Part shown: positions 17,551 to 25,559 of the stretch, piece by piece
How the letters are laid out: each line of letters starts with the position of its first letter
Position numbering within the stretch: the first letter of the stretch is position 1
The notes under the pieces: model-generated
Seen by the model: only the letters and a program-made list of their open reading frames with translations
What the model was told of the DNA's origin: nothing
Databases searched by the model: none
Translations under genes and position numbers: made by a program
Assembly: GCA_002350765.1 (NCBI GenBank)
Contig: DEFK01000044.1
Span: forward strand, 1-51,189
Length of the DNA stretch: 51,189 bases
Direction: 5' to 3'
Origin: Ruminococcaceae bacterium UBA2854
Lineage (GTDB): Bacteria > Bacillota > Clostridia > Oscillospirales > Acutalibacteraceae

Positions 17551-17989
17551 TTTTAATTGTCCACGTCAAGCGTGGGCGTTCCTTTCTAAAATGTTATATC
17601 CCTCTTACCTTAGCGCCTCTATTAAACTTTGGATAAAGAGGATAGGTTCATCTTTTTAGTTATCCGCGTCAAGCGTGAACGTTCCTTTCTAAAATGTCAT
17701 ATCCCTCTTACCTTAGCGCCTCTGTCAAGTTTTGGATAAAGAGGATAGGTTCATCTATATAATTTTTACCTTTTAACTTTTAACTAAACCATTTCCCCCC
17801 GCAACTGAATCATCGTCTGTCATCTTGAGCGAAGCGTAGCGGAGTCGAAAGATCTTTAAGCTTTAAGATCCTTCGGCACGGCACTTTGTACCTACTCAGG
17901 ATGACAGCAAGCTGTCAGTTTTGGATAAAGAGGATACATTCATCTATGAACTAGTAGTTAGTAAATCTAATCTAATTGCGAATTGCGCA
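17551..17989. repeat. Gene-free gap: three tandem dispersed repeats and tandem heptamer-like tract
   Basis: Copies lie at about 17557-17656, 17657-17760 and 17795-17947. The first begins with the hairpin CCACG-tcaag-CGTGG arrangement beside the DUF2156 start. The third carries the same nested palindrome as 1-150 (arms 17818-17829 and 17895-17906, then TGACAGC-aa-GCTGTCA at 17902-17917). From about 17965 a run of GAATTGCGCATTACGCATT-like repeats continues to 18006, into the tmk gene. Nothing else coding is seen. Confidence 0.82.
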
Positions 17990-18652
17990 TTACGCATTGC
18001 GGATTACTTTTAAAATATCTTCCGCAATTTCCTCAATACTACGCATTTCGCCGTTTCTTGTACAGCATATTTTTACCCAGCCGAGCTTATCGGCGGCGTA
18101 AAGCGCGCTGTTTCTGCATTCGAGCAGAAAATTAATATTCTTTTCGTGTAAATCCTTTTTACTCTCGTCGCCCGAATATCTTTTCGACATCAGCTTCTGG
18201 GAAACATCGGGTTCAACGTCGAGATAAATAATCAAATCGGGCTTCGGAACATTAATCTTATTGTACTCGAAGTCCTCCTGGAATTCGATAAAGCTGTCCC
18301 ACTCGCTCTCGGGGAGCTTGGACATCTGGTATATAATATTTGAGGTTGAGTAACGGTCGGCTAAAATACAAGCGCCGTTTTCATAATCCTTCTTCCAGAA
18401 TTTTAAATAGCTCGCGATACGGTCAACCGTATAAAACGCCGAAGCCGCGTACGCGTTTACATCATCAGGATTATCGCCGAACTCCCCGCCTAAATACATT
18501 TTTACCAGCGCGGAGCTCTCGTTATCATAATCGGGAAAGGTTAGCTTTTTTACCGTTTCCCCCTCAGCTTCGAGAGTATTTTTAAGAATTTCGGTCTGGG
18601 TAGCTTTACCCGAACCGTCTAAACCCTCGATTACAATAAATTTACCTGCCAT
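17990..18652 (-). CDS. tmk: Thymidylate kinase (dTMP kinase)
   Basis: Phosphorylates dTMP to dTDP. The P-loop reads GLDGSGKAT (residues 10-18; most homologues have GKST), followed by LTFPDYDNESSALVKMYLGGEFG and the ADRYSTSN substrate motif. The length of 220 residues is normal. It overlaps the upstream thyX gene by 11 nt, so dTMP synthesis and phosphorylation are co-expressed. Oddity: the last five sense codons (VIRNA) and the stop lie in an imperfect tandem-repeat tract of the type found in the intergenic gaps, so the repeat has supplied the C-terminus. Confidence 0.92.
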   Translation of the reverse strand: MAGKFIVIEGLDGSGKATQTEILKNTLEAEGETVKKLTFPDYDNESSALVKMYLGGEFGDNPDDVNAYAASAFYTVDRIASYLKFWKKDYENGACILADRYSTSNIIYQMSKLPESEWDSFIEFQEDFEYNKINVPKPDLIIYLDVEPDVSQKLMSKRYSGDESKKDLHEKNINFLLECRNSALYAADKLGWVKICCTRNGEMRSIEEIAEDILKVIRNA

Positions 18653-19439
18653 ATTTTTCTCTCATTTCCTTAGCCTTACCGCAGGACATCTTACCCTCGG
18701 GGCAAGGTCCGAACAGGCAGGCGGGACCGCTCTTCATAAACAGATTAGGAGCAACCTTTAAGCACTCTAAAAGCATCTGCTCCGCAACCTCGCGGATTTC
18801 CCACTGAGCGCGGTTACAGCAGCGATGAGCGAAAAAGTTCTCGAGAGAACGCACGTTAAAGGTACATATAATCTTGGTAGTGCAGGCGTTCGGGAGCACA
18901 AATCTCGCGTCCTCATTAGCTTTTTTTACGAGCGAATTATACTTAGCCTTATCCTTAGCCTTAAAGCTCTCGCAGACTTCTTCGTCCGTACCCTCGAGCT
19001 CAGGCGCAAGCTCTCTTACATATCCCGCTACTAGCGCGTCTCGGATTTCCTTATACGCCTCGGACTGCATATCAATTACCTTTTTATACGCGGAATACGC
19101 CTTTTCGTTTTTCTCAATCTCGGGAGGAGTTACGAACTCGAACTTCGTTCCGTCAACATATCTCTGCGACTGCTGGGAATAGGACGCTATTCTGTGGCGC
19201 ACGAGCTGGTGCGAGCAGGCGCGGCTTATACCCTCTATACCAAAGGTAAAAGTAGCGTGTTCAACAGGACTTCCGTGTCCTAAATCAGCGAGCATCTTTA
19301 TAAAACGGGTAGTGCTCTCCTCGTCAAGACCTTCTCTTATATTTTCAATTTCCGCCGCGGAGTAGCATAATTTCGCCGCCATAGCGACAACCTGCTCAGC
19401 GTCGGGAGTATGAGCTAAAAGTTTAACTACGGGCTTCAT
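18642..19439 (-). CDS. thyX: Flavin-dependent thymidylate synthase
   Basis: Makes dTMP from dUMP with methylene-THF, FAD and NADPH. The ThyX signature RHRx7S is intact: Arg81-His82-Arg83 and Ser91 in RHRIASYSQQSQRYV. Upstream HGSPVEHATFTFGIEGISRAC and downstream CTFNVRSLENFFAHRCCNRAQWEIR match the family. It has 265 residues. A ribosome binding site AAGGGG precedes the ATG. It heads the thyX-tmk pair; no thyA is present in this window. The upstream minus strand carries a possible extended -10 (TGGTATAGT) but no clear -35. Confidence 0.96.
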   Translation of the reverse strand: MKPVVKLLAHTPDAEQVVAMAAKLCYSAAEIENIREGLDEESTTRFIKMLADLGHGSPVEHATFTFGIEGISRACSHQLVRHRIASYSQQSQRYVDGTKFEFVTPPEIEKNEKAYSAYKKVIDMQSEAYKEIRDALVAGYVRELAPELEGTDEEVCESFKAKDKAKYNSLVKKANEDARFVLPNACTTKIICTFNVRSLENFFAHRCCNRAQWEIREVAEQMLLECLKVAPNLFMKSGPACLFGPCPEGKMSCGKAKEMREKYGR

Positions 19440-19549
19440 TTTAATATCCCCTTTTTAGAATTTTTTCTACAAAATACTATACCAATTCATTGTACCACAA
19501 ACGAGTTGGAATATCAAGTACGAAGTGGCTAAGATTATTAATATTTCGC

Positions 19550-19578
19550 TTCACAGGAAAATAAAAATATGTTATAAT
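19550..19578 (+). promoter_or_regulatory. Promoter of nfo
   Basis: TTCACA (19550-19555) and TATAAT (19573-19578) with 17-nt spacing; the predicted start near 19585 rules out translation from the in-frame ATG at 19525. Confidence 0.75.
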
Positions 19579-19605
19579 CATTTTTACAGTAAAGGAGTGA
19601 TAAAA

Positions 19606-20430
19606 ATGCTCAATATCGGATGTCATCTTTCGGTCTCGAAAGGCTTCGAAAATATGGGAAAAGAAGCTCTAAAGCTCGGAGGAAACACTTTCCAGTTTTT
19701 TACCCGTAATCCCCGCGGAGGTAAGGCTAAGGAGATAGATAAAGAAGATACGGATAAGCTTTTAATTCTTATGAAGAATAATAATTTCTCAAAAATCCTC
19801 GCTCACGCGCCGTACACCTTAAACCCCTGCTCGGCTAACGAAAGAGCGCGCGAGTTCGCGTTTGAGGCTATGGCTGACGATTTAAAGCGTATGGAATATA
19901 TCCCCGATAATATGTACAACTTCCACCCTGGTTCCCACGTCGGACAGGGCGTTGACAAGGGAATCGAGCTGATTTCGGAGGTGCTTAACGAGGTTATGTG
20001 GGAAGATATGAGCACTACGGTTCTGCTCGAAACCATGGCGGGTAAGGGAAGTGAAATCGGCAGTAAATTCGAGGAGCTAAGAGCGATTATCGACCGCGTG
20101 GAACTGAAAGATAAGCTCGGCGTATGTCTCGACACCTGTCACGTTTTCGACGGCGGCTACGATATTAAAGATAATCTCGAAAACGTCCTCGAACAATTCG
20201 ATAAAACTATCGGTCTCGACCGCTTAAAAGCGCTTCATTTAAACGACAGTAAAAATCCCTTGGGCAGTCATAAAGACCGCCACGAGAAAATCGGCGATGG
20301 ATACATCGGGCTCGAGGCGTTTAAAAACATAGTAACCCACCCCGTTTTAAAAGCTCTCCCCTGCTTCCTAGAAACTCCTAACGAGCTTTCGGGTTACGCA
20401 AAGGAAATAGCCCTGCTAAAAAGCTTTTAA
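19606..20430 (+). CDS. nfo: Deoxyribonuclease IV (AP endonuclease)
   Basis: Zinc-dependent endonuclease IV that cuts DNA at abasic sites in base-excision repair. Metal and active-site stretches are present: NIGCHLSVSKGFENMG, NFHPGSHVGQG, LLETMAGKGSEIG, CLDTCHVFDGGYD and HLNDSKNPLGSHKDRHEKIGDG. 274 residues is typical. I start at the ATG at 19606: AAAGGAG precedes it and the promoter lies between it and the upstream in-frame ATG at 19525. It is divergently placed from thyX. Confidence 0.95.
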   Translation: MLNIGCHLSVSKGFENMGKEALKLGGNTFQFFTRNPRGGKAKEIDKEDTDKLLILMKNNNFSKILAHAPYTLNPCSANERAREFAFEAMADDLKRMEYIPDNMYNFHPGSHVGQGVDKGIELISEVLNEVMWEDMSTTVLLETMAGKGSEIGSKFEELRAIIDRVELKDKLGVCLDTCHVFDGGYDIKDNLENVLEQFDKTIGLDRLKALHLNDSKNPLGSHKDRHEKIGDGYIGLEAFKNIVTHPVLKALPCFLETPNELSGYAKEIALLKSF

Positions 20431-20526
20431 CACCTTTATATTTCTAATAAGGAATTATGATTAAACATTGTAACACAATTCCCCCTTTTGGATATTATGT
20501 AGTGTAGACGAAAGGAGGAAAGACAT

Positions 20527-20640
20527 ATGTGTAACAATGGTTTCGGTGGAAACGGATGCTGCTGGATTATTCTTCTTATTCTCATCATCTGCACATGTTG
20601 CGGAAACAACGGTGACAACAACTGCGGTTGCGGTTGCTGA
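20527..20640 (+). CDS. Cysteine-rich single-span microprotein (37 aa)
   Basis: A 37-codon frame with an excellent ribosome binding site (AAAGGAGG at 20511-20518, 8-nt spacing). The protein has nine cysteines: a short Gly/Asn-rich start, then CCWIILLILIICTCC, a hydrophobic span bracketed by cysteine pairs (residues 11-25), and a CGCGC end. The layout recalls tiny Gly-rich, single-helix YjcZ-type sporulation proteins, but the cysteine content is unusual and I do not claim homology. A hairpin (20656-20687) and an intrinsic terminator follow. It may be metal-binding, spore-coat related or a toxic membrane peptide; all are guesses. Confidence 0.7.
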   Translation: MCNNGFGGNGCCWIILLILIICTCCGNNGDNNCGCGC

Positions 20641-20701
20641 ACAATAAAGATGTAGTACCGCTTTATAAAGGCGTTTTATCAGCGGTATAGCGGTATAAAT
20701 T

Positions 20702-20732
20702 AAAAAAGCTTCCCGAAAAGGGAAGCTTTTTT
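20702..20732. terminator. Bidirectional terminator
   Basis: A perfect 13-bp stem (AAAAAAGCTTCCC at 20702-20714 with 20720-20732) and a five-base loop, with T-runs in both directions. It serves the microprotein gene on plus and the convergent gene ending at 20746. Confidence 0.93.
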
Positions 20733-20745
20733 GCGTTAAGTTAAA

Positions 20746-21219
20746 TTATGAATTATAATCGTTCGGATTCTGCGGCTGCTGAGGCTGAGCCTGATACTGA
20801 GGCTGCTGATACTGCGGCTGACCGTTATTCATAATGTTTACAACCACAATCGCGTCATTATTAATATTACCTGTCAGCGAATACTGCTGTACCGCTCCGA
20901 TAATAGCCGTAATAAAAGGAATAAAGCATAAACACCATCCTACAACAAGGCCGACGATTTTACCAGTCCATTCCTCGTCGAAATAATTAATCATAAGGTT
21001 GCCGTTTGTATAAGTACAGTTAGCCTTTACACCGAGACCTAAACCGAGTAATGTATTAATTCCGCCAGTACCCTTATCGAAATTAATAACCGTACTGTTA
21101 ACTCCAGTAGGAACAACATTTACCGCAAAGCCTTTAGCTCGGTAAGTATCCGCGAGTCTGTTCGAAAACTCAACGATATTAAAGTTATTACCTACATTCA
21201 TCATAAAATTCTGAGCCAT
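20746..21219 (-). CDS. Hypothetical membrane protein with Pro/Gln-rich tail
   Basis: Not recognised. 157 residues: an N-terminal soluble region (NFNIVEFSNRLADTYRAKGF, then SSTVINFDKGTGG-like), a hydrophobic segment at about residues 95-118 (IVGLVVGWCLCFIPFITAIIG), and a tail of QPQYQQPQYQAQPQQ type (about 130-157). No signal peptide. Similar small proteins with one hydrophobic hairpin and a proline/glutamine tail occur in gut Clostridia. It has its own promoter (21270-21299), AAGGAG ribosome binding site and terminator, so it is probably a genuine monocistronic gene. Confidence 0.75.
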   Translation of the reverse strand: MAQNFMMNVGNNFNIVEFSNRLADTYRAKGFAVNVVPTGVNSTVINFDKGTGGINTLLGLGLGVKANCTYTNGNLMINYFDEEWTGKIVGLVVGWCLCFIPFITAIIGAVQQYSLTGNINNDAIVVVNIMNNGQPQYQQPQYQAQPQQPQNPNDYNS

Positions 21220-21269
21220 TTTATATTCTCCTTCCTTTTCAATAAACAGCTTTTTCTGTTTATATCATT

Positions 21270-21299
21270 ATTATAAAGCATTTAAACAAAATCTGTCAA
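21270..21299 (-). promoter_or_regulatory. Promoter of the gene ending at 20746
   Basis: On the minus strand TTGACA (21294-21299) and TATAAT (21270-21275) are separated by 18 nt. The short leader includes AAACAG/CTGTTT (21244-21261). Confidence 0.82.
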
Positions 21300-21363
21300 T
21301 ATATAATTATATAAATACAATTTATACAATTATGTAATATTTATTCATTTTTCATATTTTGTA

Positions 21364-21392
21364 TTGAAAAACGTCGAAAAAATGCGTATAAT
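21364..21392 (+). promoter_or_regulatory. Promoter of the sodium symporter gene
   Basis: TTGAAA (21364-21369) and TATAAT (21387-21392), 17-nt spacing. A small hairpin (GGTTC ... GAACC, about 21414-21428) sits directly before the AAGGAGG ribosome binding site and could modulate translation. Confidence 0.85.
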
Positions 21393-21441
21393 AGAAATAA
21401 TTAATTGAAAATGGTTCACCTGCGAACCAAAAGGAGGAAAA

Positions 21442-22965
21442 ATGGAAAAGAGAGGTCAATGGAATTCCAGACTTACCTTTATCCTCGCCGCGATAGGTTC
21501 GGCGGTCGGACTCGGTAACGCCTGGAGATTCCCCGGACTTGCCGCTAAACATGGCGGTGGTACATTCTTAGTTGTTTACCTCATAGCTATGTTGCTTATG
21601 GGTATTCCGCTTCTTATGATGGAAATATCCATCGCGAGAAAATTAAGAAAAGGCGCGATCGAAAGTATGCGCGGTATCGGCAAGAAATGGGAGCCCGTAG
21701 GCTGGGCGGCTACATCGAACGCTTTCGTAATCGTGTGCTACTACTCGGTAGTTTTCGCGTGGGTTATTCTTATGTTCATTAACTCATGGCAGTTCTCGGG
21801 TATGACGGGCAAGAACGAACCCGCTTCCGAGCTTTTCTTCAAGCTCACGGAAACAACAGGTAAAATCGAAGGCTTCGGTATACCCTGGATCGTTCTTTTA
21901 TGCCTTGTGATTGCCTGGGCGCTTATATTCTTCTGTATCAGAAACGGCGCGAACTCCGTAGGAAAGGTAGTTAAGTTTACAGTATTCGCTCCCGTAGTAT
22001 TGCTTGTTATTATGGCGATTAAAGGCTGTACAATGCCGGGAGCCGAAGTAGGAATTGCTAAATTCTTTATCCCCGACCCGAGCGCTTTCAGCGACCCGTC
22101 GCTGTGGGTAGACGCTACAGGTCAGGTATTCTACAGCTTATCAATTATGATGGCTATTATGTTCGCTTACGGCTCATACCTTGGAGACGACGCTAATGTT
22201 GCGGGCGACGCTATAATTATCGCGTTCTCGGATATGGCTATCAGCGTGCTTTCGGGAATCGTAATGTTCGCTACAATGGGCGGAACTGGTATGCTCGACA
22301 GCATCACGGACAGCGGTATAGCGACGGCGTTTATAGTTTATCCGCAGGCTATAGTTCACCTGACGGATATCGGCTGGCTTAACGCGTTGTTCGGCGCGAT
22401 TTTCTACCTTATGCTTATTACGCTCGCAATCGACTCCGCGTTCTCGATCGTAGAAGGCGTATCGGCGGCTATTTCGGATAAATTCCATATTAAGCCTAAA
22501 AAGGTTACTATCGCGGTTTGTGTTATCGCGGGTATTATCTCGTTATTATTCGTAACACAAGCGGGTCTCGCCTGGCTCGATATTGTTGACAACTGGGTTA
22601 ACAGCTTCAACCTTATCATCATCGGCGTACTTGAGTGTATAGCTATCGGCTGGACATTCAACCTCAGAAAGGTGCTCAAGGAAGTTAACAAAAACACTAA
22701 ACGCTTCCACGCTCCTTACTGGTGGTTCTCACTTTCGATAAGAGTTATCTCCCCCGTTATGCTTGCGGGACTGCTTATCTGGAACGTTTCCACGCTGTTT
22801 ACACAAAACGGCGGTTCGTACGGCGACTATCCGATCTGGGCACAGATCGCCGCTGGCTGGGCAGTAACGCTTCTCGTATTCGTAAGCGGATTTATCGCCA
22901 AGCTGATTGTAAATAAAAAGAAAAAGAACGGCTTTGTCGAGGACGAGGTTGTTTGGAAAGACTAA
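21442..22965 (+). CDS. Neurotransmitter:sodium symporter family transporter
   Basis: Na+-coupled transporter of the SNF/NSS family (LeuT fold), which in bacteria imports amino acids. The start RGQWNSRLTFILAAIGSAVG and GLGNAWRFPGLAAKHGGGTF are the family's TM1 signature, including the unwound substrate/sodium site. About eleven to twelve membrane segments are visible across 507 residues, as in MhsT/Tyt1-type members. It has its own promoter and an intrinsic terminator and stands alone. Substrate specificity cannot be read from the sequence. Confidence 0.93.
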   Translation: MEKRGQWNSRLTFILAAIGSAVGLGNAWRFPGLAAKHGGGTFLVVYLIAMLLMGIPLLMMEISIARKLRKGAIESMRGIGKKWEPVGWAATSNAFVIVCYYSVVFAWVILMFINSWQFSGMTGKNEPASELFFKLTETTGKIEGFGIPWIVLLCLVIAWALIFFCIRNGANSVGKVVKFTVFAPVVLLVIMAIKGCTMPGAEVGIAKFFIPDPSAFSDPSLWVDATGQVFYSLSIMMAIMFAYGSYLGDDANVAGDAIIIAFSDMAISVLSGIVMFATMGGTGMLDSITDSGIATAFIVYPQAIVHLTDIGWLNALFGAIFYLMLITLAIDSAFSIVEGVSAAISDKFHIKPKKVTIAVCVIAGIISLLFVTQAGLAWLDIVDNWVNSFNLIIIGVLECIAIGWTFNLRKVLKEVNKNTKRFHAPYWWFSLSIRVISPVMLAGLLIWNVSTLFTQNGGSYGDYPIWAQIAAGWAVTLLVFVSGFIAKLIVNKKKKNGFVEDEVVWKD

Positions 22966-22970
22966 AAGAA

Positions 22971-22996
22971 AGGCGTCGGGAAACCGACGCTTTTTT
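22971..22996 (+). terminator. Terminator of the symporter gene
   Basis: GCGTCGG (22973-22979) pairs perfectly with CCGACGC (22984-22990) around a GAAA loop, followed by six T residues. Confidence 0.93.
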
Positions 22997-23014
22997 GTTA
23001 AAACTTTGTCGAAA

Positions 23015-23043
23015 TTGACATTAACAATCCTTTATAATATAAT
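23015..23043 (+). promoter_or_regulatory. Promoter of the LRR/Big2 gene
   Basis: TTGACA (23015-23020) and TATAAT (23038-23043) with 17-nt spacing. A second TATAAT directly upstream (23033-23038) is too close to the -35. AAGGAGG follows before the ATG at 23072. Confidence 0.85.
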
Positions 23044-23071
23044 ATTATAAATTTAAAAAGGAGGTATAAAT

Positions 23072-25276
23072 ATGAAGATAAAATCCGTACTGTCAATTAT
23101 TCTTTCAGTTCTTATGATAGCTTCCGTATGCTCCGCGGGATTTACCGCTCAGGCGGCTGACTCCGCTAAGATTTCGGCGGGCGATACCCGAGATGGAGTT
23201 ATCGGAGAATGTAAATGGGAATACAATTTTGACAACAAACAGCTAACAATTTCAGGCGACGGAAAAATGGGCACAGCTAAAGACTACGAATATCCCTGGC
23301 AGTATTTTGATATTGATTCCGTTGTTATAAAGAACGGAGTTAAATCAATTTCGGAAAGCGCGTTTTACTCCTGCGCCGCTACAACCGTAACTATAGGAAA
23401 CACGGTTGAGCTTATCGGAAATAGCGCCTTCCGCTTCTGTCAGAAATTAACCGACGTAGATATCCCGTCGAGCGTTAAGACTATTTCCCCTAACGCGTTC
23501 GATAGATGCGACTCGCTTAAAACAGCCACTCTGCACAACGGTCTCGAGGTAATCGACAGTTGCGCGTTTTCGGACTGCGCTAAGCTCGAGAGTATTTCAT
23601 TACCCGACTCGGTAAAAGAGATAGGCGTCTCAGCTTTCAACGGCTGTACAAATCTAAGCACAATTGATTTCCCGAGCGGAGAATTCACCATAGAGGCGAA
23701 CGCCTTCGACGGTACCGCCTGGTACAACAATCAGCCCGACGGAATCATTTATTTCGGCACTACGGCTTACGACTTAAAAGGCTCGGTAAAAAGCGCTAAC
23801 ATTAAAAGCGGAACTACAAAAATAGCTCCGAACGCTTTCTACGAGGCTAAAACGCTCGAGAATCTTACCATCCCGAGCACCGTTACCGAAATCGGAGATT
23901 GGGCTTTCGCCGACTCAGGTCTTAAAGCGATTACAATTCCGAACAGCGTTACCAAGCTCGGCAATCACCTGTTTATGTATTGTTCGTCGCTTACAAAGGT
24001 TACTCTCCCCGATAACATTACAACAATTCCCGAATCGACATTCGCGATATGCGAATCTCTTTCCAACGTAAACATTCCCGAAACAGTAACCGTTATCGAC
24101 AACTTCGCTTTCGAGCTTTGCCGCTCGCTTAAAAACGTAACCTTACCGAAAGATCTCGAATCAATCGGCGAATACGCGTTCGAGGAATGTGGTTTTTCAA
24201 CCATAAATCTTCCCGAAGCGTTAACATCTATAGGATACAGCGCGTTTGCTAAATGCGAGTCGCTTAAATCCGTAGAGATACCCGCTTCCGTAGCGACATT
24301 CGGAGAGAGTATTTTTGAGGGATGTACTTCGTTAACTACGGCAACACTCCCTGACAATCTGACCGACCTTCCCGGCGGAATATTCTCCGACTGTTCATCG
24401 CTCGAAGGCATTACAATTCCAAACGGCGTAAAAACAATCGGAAGCTCGGCGTTAAGCTACTGCAAAACAATCAAGAGCGTCGATATCCCCGACAGCGTTA
24501 TAAAAATCGGAAGAAGCGCTTTTAGAGGCTGCGACAGCTTAGCGGATATTAAAATCCCCGCCGCTCTAACATCTATCGAACCTGGAGCGTTCAGCGACAC
24601 AGCTTGGCTTAAAAACAAGCCCGAGGGCGTTGTATATATTAACAAAATGGCGTATACCTACAACGGCTCTCCGACAAGCGTTACCATAAAGAAGAATACA
24701 ACAAAGGTTTGCGATGAAGCGTTCAACTCCTGCGAGTCGCTTAAAACCGTAAAAATCAACAAGGGAGTTACATCAGTAGGTGATTACTCATTCTACAGCT
24801 GTCCCAACCTATCGAGCGTTACTCTACCGAGTACATTAAAGACTATCGGCACAGAGGCTTTCTCGGAGGACAGCAAGCTCTTAAAGCTTACTATCCCCTC
24901 CTCGGTAACAAAAATCGGCGGCTATGCTTACGGATACCACTTCTACTACAGCACCGAACAGGGAATCGAGGAATACAGATTAAACAAGGGCTCTAAGATT
25001 TTCGGAGAGATTAATTCCAAGGCGTTTAAGTACGTATTCTCGAGTATGGAAAACGGCGACTCCAAGGGCATTGAGTTCAACGGTTCACTTTACGTTAAAC
25101 AGACCGCCAAGGTTAAGTCAATGTTCTCGACAAAGGGAAAAATCACTTATAAGTCCTCTAACAAAAAGGTTGCCAAAATAAGCTCGGCGGGTAAAATAAC
25201 AGCGCTTAAAAAGGGGTACGACTACAATTACCGCCACTCAGAAGGGCGTATCCCGCAAGTTCAAGCTCACGGTTAA
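23072..25276 (+). CDS. Secreted BspA-like LRR protein, frameshifted before its C-terminal Big2 region
   Basis: 734 residues as read. A signal peptide (about 1-29) and an opening region (GECKWEYNFDNKQLTISGDGKM) are followed by about twenty LRR_5 repeats, and then a first Big2-like Ig domain (SNKKVAKISSAGKITALKKG). After the A5G4 tract at 25208-25216 the frame becomes nonsense and stops at 25276, while the next frame continues the Big2 domain to 25496. Removing one G restores a continuous protein of about 807 residues. So this is a recent frameshift, a phase-variable tract or a sequencing error. Likely a surface protein with wall-associated Ig domains; the ligand is unknown. Confidence 0.85.
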   Translation: MKIKSVLSIILSVLMIASVCSAGFTAQAADSAKISAGDTRDGVIGECKWEYNFDNKQLTISGDGKMGTAKDYEYPWQYFDIDSVVIKNGVKSISESAFYSCAATTVTIGNTVELIGNSAFRFCQKLTDVDIPSSVKTISPNAFDRCDSLKTATLHNGLEVIDSCAFSDCAKLESISLPDSVKEIGVSAFNGCTNLSTIDFPSGEFTIEANAFDGTAWYNNQPDGIIYFGTTAYDLKGSVKSANIKSGTTKIAPNAFYEAKTLENLTIPSTVTEIGDWAFADSGLKAITIPNSVTKLGNHLFMYCSSLTKVTLPDNITTIPESTFAICESLSNVNIPETVTVIDNFAFELCRSLKNVTLPKDLESIGEYAFEECGFSTINLPEALTSIGYSAFAKCESLKSVEIPASVATFGESIFEGCTSLTTATLPDNLTDLPGGIFSDCSSLEGITIPNGVKTIGSSALSYCKTIKSVDIPDSVIKIGRSAFRGCDSLADIKIPAALTSIEPGAFSDTAWLKNKPEGVVYINKMAYTYNGSPTSVTIKKNTTKVCDEAFNSCESLKTVKINKGVTSVGDYSFYSCPNLSSVTLPSTLKTIGTEAFSEDSKLLKLTIPSSVTKIGGYAYGYHFYYSTEQGIEEYRLNKGSKIFGEINSKAFKYVFSSMENGDSKGIEFNGSLYVKQTAKVKSMFSTKGKITYKSSNKKVAKISSAGKITALKKGYDYNYRHSEGRIPQVQAHG

Positions 25277-25496
25277 AAAGCCTAAGCTTAACGCCGCTAA
25301 GAAAACCCTTAAAAAAGGTAAAAAATTCACCCTTAAAATCACGGGAAAGGTAGGCAAGGCCAAGTTCAGCACGAGCAATAAAAAGGTTGCCACGGTTTCC
25401 AAAAAGGGCGTAATCAAAGCAAATAAAAAGGGCTCAGCCGTTATCTCGGTAAAGACAAACGGTTTAACCCTTAAATGCAAGGTTAAGGTAAAATAA
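25215..25496 (+). pseudogene. C-terminal Big2 part of the LRR protein, in the shifted frame
   Basis: Reading from GGT at 25215, the frame encodes GTTTITATQKGVSRKFKL, which completes the first Big2 domain. A second one follows (KKLTLKKGKKFTLK-like start, STSNKKVATVSKKGVIKANK), with a TAA at 25494-25496. It has no start codon or ribosome binding site of its own, and the sequence is fully consistent with being the displaced tail of the upstream gene. Confidence 0.88.
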
Positions 25497-25520
25497 TAAA
25501 CCTAAATAACAATTAAAAGC

Positions 25521-25556
25521 TTCGGTCGGGTGACAAATATGTCCCCGACCGAATTT
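25521..25556. terminator. Hairpin between convergent genes
   Basis: TTCGGTCGGG (25521-25530) pairs with CCCGACCGAA (25544-25553). Tails are only moderately T-rich on plus (TTTCTATTAATT), so termination is likely but not certain. The GTCGGG/CCCGAC core is the same as in the intergenic elements at 213, 4529 and 15771. Confidence 0.6.
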
Positions 25557-25559
25557 CTA

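Noticed and set aside
1..17947. Dispersed repeats as an insertion sequence
   Set aside because: No transposase-like frame in any copy and copies are only 80-150 bp; at most non-autonomous elements.
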